Source of the DNA: Armatimonadota bacterium
GTDB taxonomy: Bacteria > Sysuimicrobiota > Sysuimicrobiia > Sysuimicrobiales > Sysuimicrobiaceae
Assembly (NCBI GenBank): GCA_031460175.1
Contig: JAVKGW010000008.1
Span: 1-64,000 of the forward strand
Direction: 5' to 3'
DNA: 64,000 nucleotides
A model generated the notes under the pieces. The model saw only the letters and a list, made by a program, of their open reading frames with translations. It was not told where the DNA came from and made no database searches. Of this stretch, positions 8,350 through 17,001 are shown piece after piece (position 1 is the stretch's first letter; each line of letters begins with the position of its first letter). The translations under genes were made by a program, and so were the position numbers.

Positions 8350-9693
8350 ATGCGGGGGTGGAAGGTGCGGGTCGTACGGATCGCAGTAGTCCTGGCGGTG
8401 GCGGTGGGCTTGGCGGGCTTCCCTGCTTACACGCCGGCCCGGGCCGCGGATGCTTCGCTGGTCTACGCCACCCTCAACGCGCTGGCGCAGCGCCACGTGG
8501 ATGAGCCCGATCCCGTCCAGCTGCTTCGGGCGGCCCTGGAGGGCGTACGGGAGGCCCTGCGAAGAGCGGGGATCTCCGTGGAGATCCCGGACATCAGGGC
8601 CACGGACTTCGTCCTGGCCCGGGAGGAGTTCCAACAACGGTTCGACGAGGCCGCGGCGCGGGCGAGCGGCCGGATCTCCGAAGTGGAGCTGCAGTACGCG
8701 GCGGCCCGGGCCATGGCCTCCAGCCTCGGCGACTCCCACACGGGATTCCTCTCCCCACAGGAGATGGAGGAGCGCAGGCGCCAGCAGTTCAACGAGGCGG
8801 GGTACACGGGCATCGGGATCCTCCTCCTCGCGAAGTCCGGGCGGTTCTACGTCCGGCGGGTTTTTCCGGGAAGTCCCGCGGAGCTGGCAGGCCTGCGGGA
8901 CTTCGACCGCATCCTCGCCATCGATGGGCAATCCACGGAGGGGATGACCAGCGAGGACGTCTCGGGCCGCATCCGGGGTCCCGGCGGGACCCCGGTGACC
9001 CTTACCGTGCGGCGGCCCGGGTTCCCTGTACCTCTGACCTTCTCCGTGGTGCGGGCGCCCATCGTGGTGCCCACGGTGGAGACCCGGGTCCTTCCAGGAC
9101 AGGTGGGCTACCTCCGGTTCAGCCAGTTCACACAGGGCAGCAGCTTCCAGCTGCGGCAGGCCCTCCAGGATCTCCTGCGGGGGGGAATCCGGGGCCTGCT
9201 CCTGGACCTCCGGGGCAATCCCGGCGGATTCGTAGCGGAGCTCAACCGGGTGGCGGACTACCTCCTGGGGCCGGGGCTCCCCCTCTACACCACGGAATCC
9301 CGGGCGGAGGGCCGGACCACCCAGTTCACCCGGGGGCCCCGGGTTCTCCCTCCGAACGTGCCGCTCGTGGTGCTGGTGGACGAGGACACCGCCTCCGCCG
9401 CGGAGCTGCTGAGCGCGGCCCTCCAGGAGCACGGTCGAGGGACCCTCGTGGGCACCCGCACCGCGGGGGCGGTGTTGATCAGCATCACGGTTCCCCTCCC
9501 CGGCGGCGCGGGGGTCACGGTGGCCATCGCGCGTCTGTACACACCCCGGGGGGCTGTGCTGGAGAAGAACGGGTTGAAGCCGGACGTGGAGGTAGACCTC
9601 GCCCTGGAGGATCTGGATCGGGGGGTGGATGCCCAGTTCGTGCGGGGCCACGTGGAGATCTCGCGACGTCTGGCCGCAGGGCCGACCCCGTGA
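8350..9693 (+). CDS. S41-family (C-terminal processing type) peptidase with PDZ domain
   Basis: The 447-residue protein has an N-terminal signal or anchor (about 9-32), a helical region, a LGDSHTGF block (His130), a PDZ domain (about 150-240) and an S41 core with DLRGNPGGF and DTASAAELL (Ser349). It should act outside the cytoplasmic membrane. The general base Lys of canonical CtpA enzymes lies about 25 residues after the Ser; here that place (374) is Ala, in GTRTAGAV. A His-dependent mechanism, as in tricorn or nisin-resistance relatives, is therefore more likely than a Ser-Lys dyad, with His130 as a candidate. AGGAGG precedes the ATG at 8350. The stop overlaps the next GTG by four bases. 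Confidence 0.9.
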   Translation: MRGWKVRVVRIAVVLAVAVGLAGFPAYTPARAADASLVYATLNALAQRHVDEPDPVQLLRAALEGVREALRRAGISVEIPDIRATDFVLAREEFQQRFDEAAARASGRISEVELQYAAARAMASSLGDSHTGFLSPQEMEERRRQQFNEAGYTGIGILLLAKSGRFYVRRVFPGSPAELAGLRDFDRILAIDGQSTEGMTSEDVSGRIRGPGGTPVTLTVRRPGFPVPLTFSVVRAPIVVPTVETRVLPGQVGYLRFSQFTQGSSFQLRQALQDLLRGGIRGLLLDLRGNPGGFVAELNRVADYLLGPGLPLYTTESRAEGRTTQFTRGPRVLPPNVPLVVLVDEDTASAAELLSAALQEHGRGTLVGTRTAGAVLISITVPLPGGAGVTVAIARLYTPRGAVLEKNGLKPDVEVDLALEDLDRGVDAQFVRGHVEISRRLAAGPTP

Positions 9694-10364
9694 GGGGGAA
9701 GTTCGAGCTTGAGGTCCGCTTCCCGGTCCCGGACCCCGAGGAATTCTCCGGGAAGGTGGCGCGGCTTGGGGGGAGATTGCGGTTTCGCTACGCCCTGACG
9801 GATCTCATCTACCGGCCAAACACCCGGTCCTGGGACCTCCTCACCCGGAGCATCCGGCTGCGGGAGCACCACAAGCCCCGGGAAGGGTGCGAGGTGCTGT
9901 TCAGCCACGTGGAGGTGGTGCGGGAGGGCGTGTTGCCCTTCAAGCGCTCGTGGTACCCGGAAGGGAAGGTGCGGCTGTACGCGGGGCCGCGGGAGGTGTG
10001 CACGCGGTTGTTGGAGGATTTGGGGTTTTCGCCGTGGTTTTCCGTGGTGAAGAGGGACGGCCACAAGTGGGACATGGGGCCGCTCTCCGTGGCCCTGGAA
10101 CAGGTGGAGGGTCTGGGGTGGATGGGGGAGCTGGAGATGGGCGGAGCGGGAGGCGCAACGACTCAGGAGGCTTTCCAGGCGGTGGAGCGCTTGGGAATCC
10201 CTCCCCAGACCCTGACCCCCGACCCTCTTCCGCTCCTCGTGGCCCGGGCACGGGGGATCCTATCGCTCCACGAGGAATCCGGTTCCCCTCCGTCGAATCC
10301 CCCCCAAAACTCCGGAGGTGGCGCACATGAGGGACGCGACGCGGGTGGTCCTTCCGCCGAGTGA
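9690..10364 (+). CDS. CYTH-domain protein (CyaB/ThTPase-like)
   Basis: The 224-residue protein begins with FELEVRF, corresponding to the ExExK signature of CYTH proteins with Arg in place of Lys. It continues with alternating strands rich in Arg, Lys and Glu ([30 protein letters not shown]) as in the triphosphate-tunnel fold. Family members act on triphosphate-containing substrates such as ATP, thiamine triphosphate or inorganic triphosphate; the substrate here is unknown. The last 50 residues are Pro/Gly/Ser-rich and look unstructured. The start GTG overlaps the peptidase stop, and the 3' end overlaps trpB2 by 38 bases, so translation is probably coupled. Confidence 0.75.
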   Translation: MRGKFELEVRFPVPDPEEFSGKVARLGGRLRFRYALTDLIYRPNTRSWDLLTRSIRLREHHKPREGCEVLFSHVEVVREGVLPFKRSWYPEGKVRLYAGPREVCTRLLEDLGFSPWFSVVKRDGHKWDMGPLSVALEQVEGLGWMGELEMGGAGGATTQEAFQAVERLGIPPQTLTPDPLPLLVARARGILSLHEESGSPPSNPPQNSGGGAHEGRDAGGPSAE

Positions 10365-11688
10365 GATCCCGCAGGCGTGGTACAACATCATCCCGGACCT
10401 CCCGGAGCCTCCCCCACCCGTGCTGCACCCCGCCACAAAGCAGCCCGTGGGGCCCGCGGATCTGGAACCCATCTTCCCCCAGGAGATCATCCTGCAGGAG
10501 GTCAGCACGGAGCGGTGGGTGGAGATCCCACAGCCCGTGCGGGAGATCTATGCCCTGTACCGCCCCACCCCGCTATACCGGGCAAGGCGGCTGGAGCAGG
10601 CGCTCGGGACACCGGCCCGCATCTACTACAAGTACGAGGGGGTAAGCCCGCCGGGCAGCCACAAGCCCAACACCGCCATCGCTCAGGCCTACTACGCGAA
10701 GCAAAGCGGCGTGCGCCGCCTCACCACGGAGACGGGCGCCGGGCAGTGGGGCTCGGCCCTGGCTTGGGCGTGCCGGATGTTCGGGCTGGAGTGCACGGTG
10801 TACATGGTGCGGGTGAGCTACGAGCAGAAGCCGTACCGCCGGGTGCTCATGGAGACCTGGGGCGCGGAGGTGCTCCCGAGCCCCAGTTCCCGTACCCAGG
10901 CAGGTCGCGCCATCCTGGCGCAGGATCCGAATTCGCCCGGTAGCCTCGGCATCGCCATCAGCGAGGCGGTGGAGGACGCGGCCACCCACGACGACGCGAA
11001 GTACTCCCTGGGGAGCGTGCTGAACCACGTGCTCATGCACCAGACGGTGATCGGACTGGAGGCGAAGCGGCAGCTGGAGCTGCTGGACGAATACCCGGAC
11101 GTGGTGGTCGGGTGTATCGGGGGCGGCAGCAACTTCGCGGGGCTCTCGTTCCCCTTCATGGCGGATAAGCTGCGGGGGCGGGAGGTGCGCATCGTGGCGG
11201 TGGAGCCCACCGCCTGCCCCACCCTCACCAAGGGACAGTACCTGTACGACTTCGGGGACACCGCCCGCACCACGCCCCTCCTCAAGATGTACACCCTGGG
11301 GCACACCTTCATCCCCGCGCCCATCCACGCGGGCGGGCTTCGGTACCACGGGGACGCGCCCCTGGTGTGCCTGCTGTACGACCGGGGCCTCATCGAGGCG
11401 TACGCCTACCCGCAGAACCCCGTGTTCGAGGCCGCGGTGCTCTTCGCGCGGACCGAGGGGATCGTGCCGGGGCCGGAGCCGGCCCACGCCATCCGGCACG
11501 TCATCCAGGAGGCCATCCGGTGCCGGGAGGCGGGGGAAAGCAAGGTGATCCTCTTCAACCTCAGCGGGCACGGACACTTCGACCTGGCGGCGTACGAGCA
11601 GTACCTCGCGGGCAAGCTCCCGGACTTCGAGTACCCGGAGGAGGAAGTCCAGCGGGCCATCGCGGCGCTCGCCCCGCTCCAGCCCTAG
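10327..11688 (+). CDS. trpB: TrpB2-type tryptophan synthase beta-like enzyme
   Basis: The 453-residue protein matches the TrpB2 branch: a long N-terminal extension starting [11 protein letters not shown], then GSHKPNTA with the PLP Schiff-base Lys113, [21 protein letters not shown] and a C-terminal NLSGHGHFD. TrpB enzymes join indole and serine to tryptophan. TrpB2 forms usually occur without TrpA in thermophiles and archaea and are thought to salvage free indole or use phosphoserine. No trpA or other trp gene is in the window. I chose ATG 10327 because GGAGGTG (10314-10320) sits at proper distance. Confidence 0.93.
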   Translation: MRDATRVVLPPSEIPQAWYNIIPDLPEPPPPVLHPATKQPVGPADLEPIFPQEIILQEVSTERWVEIPQPVREIYALYRPTPLYRARRLEQALGTPARIYYKYEGVSPPGSHKPNTAIAQAYYAKQSGVRRLTTETGAGQWGSALAWACRMFGLECTVYMVRVSYEQKPYRRVLMETWGAEVLPSPSSRTQAGRAILAQDPNSPGSLGIAISEAVEDAATHDDAKYSLGSVLNHVLMHQTVIGLEAKRQLELLDEYPDVVVGCIGGGSNFAGLSFPFMADKLRGREVRIVAVEPTACPTLTKGQYLYDFGDTARTTPLLKMYTLGHTFIPAPIHAGGLRYHGDAPLVCLLYDRGLIEAYAYPQNPVFEAAVLFARTEGIVPGPEPAHAIRHVIQEAIRCREAGESKVILFNLSGHGHFDLAAYEQYLAGKLPDFEYPEEEVQRAIAALAPLQP

Positions 11689-11741
11689 GAACACCACCAT
11701 CCCGCCGTGGCCCGTGCTATCGTGGCGGTGAGGGGGAAGCG

Positions 11742-12410
11742 GTGACCACGCATGACATCGCGAAGACCGAGCGGATGGAGATGTACCTGAAGGCGGTGTT
11801 CTCCATCCAGCAGACCGCCCCGCCTGCCACGGTCTCCAAGGTGGCGGAGTTCATGGGGGTCTCGGTGCCCTCCGCCAGCGAGATGCTCAAGCGACTGGAG
11901 CAACAGGGGTATGTGCGGGGCACCGAGGACGGGGTCGTCCTCACCCCAGAAGGGCGAGAGGTGGCGGTGCGGGTGGTCCGGCGGCTGCGGCTTGCGGAGC
12001 GGCTGCTCACGGATATCCTGGGCCTGGAGCTCCCCCGGGTCTACGAGGAAGCGTGCAAGATGGAGCACGTCATCAGCCCGGAGGTGGAGGCCCGGCTGGA
12101 GAAGGTGCTCCACCATCCCACCCACTGCCCCCACGGCCAGCCCATCCCACAGCCCGACGGCACCCTTGAGGAGATCCCGACCACCACCCTCGGGGATCTG
12201 CGGCCCGGGGACCGGGCGGAGGTGGCCGCCATTCCGGAAGAGGACGCGGAGCTGGTGCGGTATCTGGCTTCCCTGGGACTGGTGCCCGGAACCCGGATCC
12301 TCGTAAACGAGGTCGCCCCCTACAGCGGCCCCATCTTCTTCGAGGTGAACGGGGTCTGGAAGGCCATCGGACCCCTGGCCGCCTCCCGCGTCCGGGTCCG
12401 CCTCCTCTGA
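11742..12410 (+). CDS. DtxR/IdeR-type iron-dependent repressor
   Basis: The 222-residue protein has a winged helix (about 10-75, with ASEMLKRLEQQGYV), a dimerisation and metal-binding domain with CKMEH followed by HPTHCPHGQPIP, and a C-terminal SH3/FeoA-like domain (about 150-222). The Met in MEMYLKAVF and the C-x2-E-H pattern match the Fe2+-sensing DtxR class, whereas MntR has Glu in place of that Cys. It should repress iron uptake genes when Fe2+ is plentiful. The downstream Fe3+ importer carries two DtxR-box-like sites, which fits. The start is GTG 11742 after AGGGGGAAGC. Confidence 0.92.
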   Translation: MTTHDIAKTERMEMYLKAVFSIQQTAPPATVSKVAEFMGVSVPSASEMLKRLEQQGYVRGTEDGVVLTPEGREVAVRVVRRLRLAERLLTDILGLELPRVYEEACKMEHVISPEVEARLEKVLHHPTHCPHGQPIPQPDGTLEEIPTTTLGDLRPGDRAEVAAIPEEDAELVRYLASLGLVPGTRILVNEVAPYSGPIFFEVNGVWKAIGPLAASRVRVRLL

Positions 12411-12440
12411 GTTTACTTCCCCAATACTGTCTCCGAAGGA

Positions 12441-12473
12441 TTGACAACCTGCGTGGGTAAGGTTAGCCTAAAA
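12441..12473 (+). promoter_or_regulatory. Promoter with overlapping DtxR box, upstream of fbpA
   Basis: TTGACA (12441-12446) is followed after 17 bp by TAGCCT (12464-12469), a good housekeeping promoter. The -10 box lies inside TAAGGTTAGCCTAAA (12458-12472), whose left half matches eight of nine bases of the DtxR/IdeR consensus TTAGGTTAG, followed by the central C and CTAA. Binding of the DtxR protein encoded just upstream would cover the -10 box. The site assignment comes from sequence; regulation is inference. Confidence 0.8.
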
Positions 12474-12512
12474 ACGTTCTTAAGCAATTTAGTCAACTTT
12501 GGAGGGGGTACT

Positions 12513-13505
12513 GTGCGGCGGGTAATGCTCCTGGTGATCGGTGTTGTCCTGGTGCTTGGGGCAGGGGCCACGGGCCAGACCCCGGGCCTCACGGTATACA
12601 CGGGTCGGGGGCAGGCCTTCGTGGAGCCCGCGGTCCGCGAGTTCGAGCGGGAGACGGGGATCCGGGTGCAGGTCCGGTTCGGCCGGGACGCGGAGCTGCT
12701 GGCCGCGTTACAGGAAGAGGGGGCCCGCAGCCCTGCGGACGTCTACTGGGCGAACACCTCCGGGGCTCTGGGCGCCGCGGTCCAGGCCGGGCTGTTGGTC
12801 CCTCTTCCGGAAAGCCTGAGCCGCAGGCCCGTGGCGTTCGTCCCCCGGCACCGCCGGTGGATCCCCCTCACGGTCCGACTCCGGGTGCTCGCCTACAGCC
12901 CGGCCCGGGTGAGGCCGGAGGAGCTCCCCACGAGCGTCCTGCAGCTCCCCCACCATCCCCGGTGGCGGGGGCGGATCGGATGGACGCCCCCTTACTCCAG
13001 CTTCCAGGACTTCATCACCGCCATGCGGGTGATCCACGGGGAAGCGCGGACCCGGGCGTGGCTGGAGGCCATGAAGGCTCTGGAACCCAAGGCGTACACC
13101 AGCAACCCGCCCATGATCGAGGCCATCCGGGCCGGGGAGATTGACGTGGCCCTCACCAACCACTACTACGTGGCGCGGTTCGTGCGCCTCGGCTATCCCG
13201 TGGCCGCGCACCACTTCGCACCCGGCGACGTGGGGAGCCTGGCGCTCGTGACCGGAGCGGGGATCCTCCGGACGAGCCGCAACCCCGCGGTCGCAGCCCG
13301 GTTCCTGGAATACCTACTCGGGCAGAAGATCCAGCAGTTCTGGGCCAACGAGCACCTGGAGTACCCGGTGGTGCGGGGCGTGATCCTCTCGCCTGCGCTT
13401 CTGCCCTTCGATCAGGCCATCCGACGCAGCCCCCGCATGGACTTCGAGGCGCTGCGGGACCTGGAAGGCACCTTGAGGCTGCTGCGGGAGGTAGGGGTGC
13501 TGTAG
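12513..13505 (+). CDS. fbpA: Fe3+ ABC transporter substrate-binding protein (FbpA/IdiA-like)
   Basis: The 330-residue protein begins with a signal-like segment (about 4-26), then LTVYTGRGQAFVEP and the family-1 binding-protein fold. The segment VALTNHYYVARF carries the adjacent Tyr pair that binds ferric iron in FbpA proteins. It should bind Fe3+ outside the membrane and deliver it to the permease encoded 6 bp downstream. The start GTG follows GGAGGGGG; an in-frame ATG at 12525 is the alternative. The upstream DtxR box implies induction under iron shortage. Confidence 0.9.
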   Translation: MRRVMLLVIGVVLVLGAGATGQTPGLTVYTGRGQAFVEPAVREFERETGIRVQVRFGRDAELLAALQEEGARSPADVYWANTSGALGAAVQAGLLVPLPESLSRRPVAFVPRHRRWIPLTVRLRVLAYSPARVRPEELPTSVLQLPHHPRWRGRIGWTPPYSSFQDFITAMRVIHGEARTRAWLEAMKALEPKAYTSNPPMIEAIRAGEIDVALTNHYYVARFVRLGYPVAAHHFAPGDVGSLALVTGAGILRTSRNPAVAARFLEYLLGQKIQQFWANEHLEYPVVRGVILSPALLPFDQAIRRSPRMDFEALRDLEGTLRLLREVGVL

Positions 13506-13511
13506 GCGCGG

Positions 13512-15083
13512 ATGCAGGTCGCGGCGCGGGAAGCTCCCTCCCGGAAACCTGTCCCTTGGCTCCTCCCTGCCCCGGCCTTCCTGGTCGCGGCAGGGATTTT
13601 CGTCCCCCTCGCCTACCTGATCCTCCGGGCCCTGGAGGCGGAGCCCTCCGTGCTTCGGGAGGCGGTCCTCTCTCCCCGCAACGCCCTCCTCCTCTGGAAT
13701 ACCCTGCTCCTGGCCGGGGGAACCGTGGGAGGGAGCCTCCTCCTCGCCCTCCCCCTCGCGCTCCTCGACGTCCGCTCCGACCTCCCCCCGCTCCTCACCG
13801 CCCTCGTGGGAACCCTTCCGCTCGCGATCCCCGAGTACGTGGGGGCGTACGCGTTTCTGGCGGCCACGGGCCCCGGAGGGACTCTGGAAGCGGTTCTCGG
13901 AGTACCGGTGCCGAGGCCGGGCGGGTACTGGGGGGCAACGGTGGTGCTCTCCCTGTTCCTGTACCCCTACGCGTTCCTGAACCTCCGCACCGCCCTCCGG
14001 GGAGTGGATCCCAGCCTCGAGGAGTCCGCCCGGAGTCTGGGATACGGGCCGTGGACGGCGTTCGTCCGGTCGGTGCTGCCGCAGCTCCGGCCCGCCCTCT
14101 CCGCGGGAGGGCTCCTGGTGGCCATCCACGCGCTGGCGGATTTCGCCACGGTAGGACTGCTGCGGTACGAGACCTACAGCTACGCCATCTACCTGCAGTA
14201 CAGCGCGGCCTTCGACCGCACGTACGCGGCTTGGCTTGCCCTCCTGCTCATCGGCCTCGTGACGGGCCTGCTGTGGGGAGAGGCGCGCGTGGTGAGGGGC
14301 CTGCGCCTGGCCCGTACGGGAGCCGGCGCCCAACGGGCACCCCGCAGGACGGCCCTCGGCCCCTGGCGGTGGGCCGCCTACGGGTACGCCCTCGGGTTGG
14401 GCCTGGCGAGCGTGGGTGTGCCGGTCGTGGTGCTCGCGCACTGGATGCTTCGAGCCCCCGGGATGGAAGCGGAGATCGCCCAAGCACTAGCGGGCACATT
14501 GCGGCTTGCAACACCCGCGGCCCTTCTCGCGGTGGGTCTGGCCCTCCCCATCGCCTACTGGAGTGTCCGATACCCTTCGATCGCGAGTGCCGCTGCGGAA
14601 CGGGTGGCCTACTTCGGATACGCCACCCCTCCCCTCGCGTTTGCCCTGGCGGTCGTCTTCTTCGCCCTCCGAACCACGCCCGCCCTCTACCAGACCCTTC
14701 CCCTCCTCGTAGCCGCGGCAGGCCTGCATTTCCTCAGCGAGGCCATCGGCCCCGTCCGGGCCGGACTCTACCAGGCACCCCCTCGCCTGGAAGAGGCCGC
14801 CCGCTCCCTGGGCTACGGCCCCCTCTCCACGTTCTTCCGGGTTACCCTCCCCCTCCTCCGCCCCGGACTCCTGGCCGGCTTCGCCCTGGTGTTCCTCTCC
14901 GCCGCCAAGGATCTGGCCCTCACCACCCTCCTCTCCCCTCCGGGGTACACCACCCTGGCGGTGCGGGTTTGGGGATATGCGAGCGACGCCATGTTCGAGC
15001 GGGCCGCACCCTACGGCCTCGCCATGATCGGCTTGGGCGCCGCGGCTGTGGGGATCCTGATGCGAACCGAGCGGGGGAGATAA
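13512..15083 (+). CDS. fbpB: Fe3+ ABC transporter permease (FbpB-like, double-length)
   Basis: The 523-residue membrane protein contains two homologous halves of about six helices each, typical of FbpB/SfuB permeases. Each half has an EAA coupling loop: EESARSLGYGPWTAF near residue 170 and EEAARSLGYGPLSTF near 425. These contact the ATPase. It should transport Fe3+ received from the binding protein encoded directly upstream (six-base gap) using the ATPase encoded after 15175. Confidence 0.92.
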   Translation: MQVAAREAPSRKPVPWLLPAPAFLVAAGIFVPLAYLILRALEAEPSVLREAVLSPRNALLLWNTLLLAGGTVGGSLLLALPLALLDVRSDLPPLLTALVGTLPLAIPEYVGAYAFLAATGPGGTLEAVLGVPVPRPGGYWGATVVLSLFLYPYAFLNLRTALRGVDPSLEESARSLGYGPWTAFVRSVLPQLRPALSAGGLLVAIHALADFATVGLLRYETYSYAIYLQYSAAFDRTYAAWLALLLIGLVTGLLWGEARVVRGLRLARTGAGAQRAPRRTALGPWRWAAYGYALGLGLASVGVPVVVLAHWMLRAPGMEAEIAQALAGTLRLATPAALLAVGLALPIAYWSVRYPSIASAAAERVAYFGYATPPLAFALAVVFFALRTTPALYQTLPLLVAAAGLHFLSEAIGPVRAGLYQAPPRLEEAARSLGYGPLSTFFRVTLPLLRPGLLAGFALVFLSAAKDLALTTLLSPPGYTTLAVRVWGYASDAMFERAAPYGLAMIGLGAAAVGILMRTERGR

Positions 15084-15109
15084 GGAAACCCCGTACGGTG
15101 CGAATAGGA

Positions 15110-15145
15110 TTGACGGGTAAGGGGGAATTAGACTAGCCTAATTTT
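15110..15145 (+). promoter_or_regulatory. Promoter with overlapping DtxR-like palindrome, upstream of fbpC
   Basis: TTGACG (15110-15115) is followed after 18 bp by TAGCCT (15134-15139). The -10 box lies in ATTAGACTAGCCTAAT (15127-15142), a 16-bp palindrome with one mismatched pair. It shares the TAGCCTAA core with the site at 12458. So the ATPase gene seems to have its own DtxR-controlled promoter in addition to read-through from fbpB. Confidence 0.75.
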
Positions 15146-15174
15146 GCCCCCTCCGGGAGGGCGAGGAGGCTTCC

Positions 15175-16206
15175 GTGGCCGTCGGGGTCCGGCTGCACCG
15201 TGTGACGAAGCGCTACGGTTCCGTGGAGGCCGTCCGGAACCTCACGCTGGAGGTTTACGAGGGGGAGCTCTTTGTCCTGCTGGGGCCCAGCGGATGCGGC
15301 AAGACCACCACGCTTCGGCTCGTGGCGGGGCTTGAGCGGCCGGATGCCGGAGAGATCGAGCTTTTCGGCCGGGTGGTTTCCGGATCCCGATGGGTGCCTC
15401 CTGAAGCCCGGGGGATCGGGCTGGTTTTCCAGGACTACGCCCTCTTCCCCCACCTGCGGGTCGCGGAGAACGTGGCTTTCGGGCTGCGGGGGTGGGGACG
15501 GCGGCAGGCCATGGAGCGGGTGGCGGAGGTCCTGGAGCTCGTGGGCCTGTCCGAATGCACGGACCGCTACCCGCATGAGCTCTCGGGCGGGGAGCAGCAG
15601 CGGGTGGCCCTAGCCCGGGCCCTGGCGCCCCGGCCGCGCCTTCTGCTCCTGGACGAGCCCCTCAGCAACCTCGACGCGGAACTCCGCAAGCGCATGCGGG
15701 CGGAGTTGCGGCGCATCGTGAAGGAGTCGGAGATCACCGCCCTCTTCGTCACCCACGACCAGCAGGAGGCCTTCGCCCTGGCGGACCGCATCGGCGTTCT
15801 GAGTCGGGGCCGTCTGTGGCAGGTGGGGGCTCCGGAGGAGATCTACCACGCGCCCGCGTGCCGGTTCGTGGCGGACTTCATCGGGGAGGCGACCTTCCTG
15901 CCGGGCCGGGTGGAGGCCCACGCCATCCTCACGGAACTGGGCCGGTTCCCCGGAAACGGGCTCCCCGAGGGGACCCGGGTGGAGCTGATGCTCCGTCCAT
16001 CGGACCTGCGCCTGGTCCCGGATCCGGAGGGTCCCGGCGTGGTGGTGGACCGGCACTTCCGCGGGGCGGAGAGCCTCTACGACGTGCGGCTCCCTTCCGG
16101 CGCCCTGGTGCGAGCGAGCCTCGGCGGCTCCCGGGCGCTTCCTCCCGGTACCCGGGTACGGCTCGAACCCGTCTCTCACCGGCCCGTGGTTTTCCCGGTA
16201 GAATAG
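15175..16206 (+). CDS. fbpC: ABC transporter ATP-binding protein (FbpC-type)
   Basis: The 343-residue ATPase has Walker A GPSGCGKTT (about 37-45), Q-loop VFQDYALFP, signature LSGGEQQRV, Walker B LLLLDEPLSNLD and H-loop VTHDQQEA. A C-terminal TOBE-like region (about 235-343) follows, as in the FbpC/PotA/UgpC group. It should energise Fe3+ import through the upstream FbpB-like permease. GCGAGGAGG precedes the GTG start. The DtxR-like palindrome sits 30 bp upstream. Confidence 0.92.
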   Translation: MAVGVRLHRVTKRYGSVEAVRNLTLEVYEGELFVLLGPSGCGKTTTLRLVAGLERPDAGEIELFGRVVSGSRWVPPEARGIGLVFQDYALFPHLRVAENVAFGLRGWGRRQAMERVAEVLELVGLSECTDRYPHELSGGEQQRVALARALAPRPRLLLLDEPLSNLDAELRKRMRAELRRIVKESEITALFVTHDQQEAFALADRIGVLSRGRLWQVGAPEEIYHAPACRFVADFIGEATFLPGRVEAHAILTELGRFPGNGLPEGTRVELMLRPSDLRLVPDPEGPGVVVDRHFRGAESLYDVRLPSGALVRASLGGSRALPPGTRVRLEPVSHRPVVFPVE

Positions 16207-16226
16207 CTCCGCGTGCGGGCAAAGGG

Positions 16227-16985
16227 ATGGCGGATCCCTGCGGAGCCCCGGTGAACTCCCGCGGTAGGCCCGAGGCCGTGCCGTCACGGACCGTCTGGCG
16301 CGTGGACCTCCCGGGTCTTGCGGATTACGGGTCCACCTGGGAACTCCAGCGGGAACTGGTGTCCCGTCGCCAGCGGGGAGAGGTTCCGGACGTCCTGCTC
16401 CTGCTGGAACACCCGCCCGTCATCACCTGCGGCCGGGCCACCAAGCCGGAACACCTCCCGATCCCCCGCGAGAGGCTGGAACGCATGGGGTTCAGGGTGT
16501 TCGACATCGAGCGGGGCGGAAGTGTGACGTACCACGGCCCCGGACAGCTCGTGGGCTATCCCATCCTGGACCTGCGGGGGTACGGCGAGAACGTCGTGGG
16601 GTACGTGCGCATGCTGGAGGAGTCCGTGATCCGGGCCCTGCGCCCGTACGGCATCGAGGCCACGCGGCGTCCGGGCTTCCCCGGCGTGTGGGTGGGAGAG
16701 GAGAAGATCGCGGCCGTGGGGGTGGCGGTCAAACGTCGGGTGACCATGCACGGGTTCGCCCTGAACGTGAACACAGACCTCGATCACTTCCGGGTCATCA
16801 ACCCCTGCGGCATCGGGTACACGCCCACCTCCGTGGAGAAGCTCCTGGGACGCCCCGTGCCCCTGGAAGAGGTACGGGAGGCCTACGCACGGGCCTTTGG
16901 GGAGGTGTTCCACGTGGCCCTGGAACCCCTCCCCCTCGACCGCCTCCCGTGGCCCCAAGCCACTCTCCTACCCGTCACCGGGTGA
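16227..16985 (+). CDS. lipB: Octanoyltransferase LipB
   Basis: LipB moves octanoate from acyl carrier protein to the lipoyl domains of 2-oxoacid dehydrogenases and GcvH, the first step of lipoate synthesis. The protein (252 residues from this start) has GGSVTYHGPGQLVGYPILD, KIAAVG with the expected catalytic Lys (about 160), MHGFALNVN, and NPCGIGY with the catalytic Cys (about 194). The start is uncertain: ATG 16227 lacks a clear ribosome-binding site, and an in-frame GTG near 16278 would begin closer to where family members start. No lipA is in the window. It converges with the next gene, 16 bp away. Confidence 0.93.
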   Translation: MADPCGAPVNSRGRPEAVPSRTVWRVDLPGLADYGSTWELQRELVSRRQRGEVPDVLLLLEHPPVITCGRATKPEHLPIPRERLERMGFRVFDIERGGSVTYHGPGQLVGYPILDLRGYGENVVGYVRMLEESVIRALRPYGIEATRRPGFPGVWVGEEKIAAVGVAVKRRVTMHGFALNVNTDLDHFRVINPCGIGYTPTSVEKLLGRPVPLEEVREAYARAFGEVFHVALEPLPLDRLPWPQATLLPVTG

Positions 16986-17001
16986 AGGGGAGTCCCCCGC
17001 C

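Noticed and set aside
7645-9651. 668-codon frame on the minus strand.
   Set aside because: It lies opposite the SAM hydrolase and S41 peptidase genes, both clearly recognisable; its translation is low-complexity His/Pro/Arg-rich.
11742-12410. DtxR-family gene as MntR (manganese sensor).
   Set aside because: The C-x2-E-H ligand pattern and the adjacent Fe3+ importer with DtxR boxes favour iron sensing.
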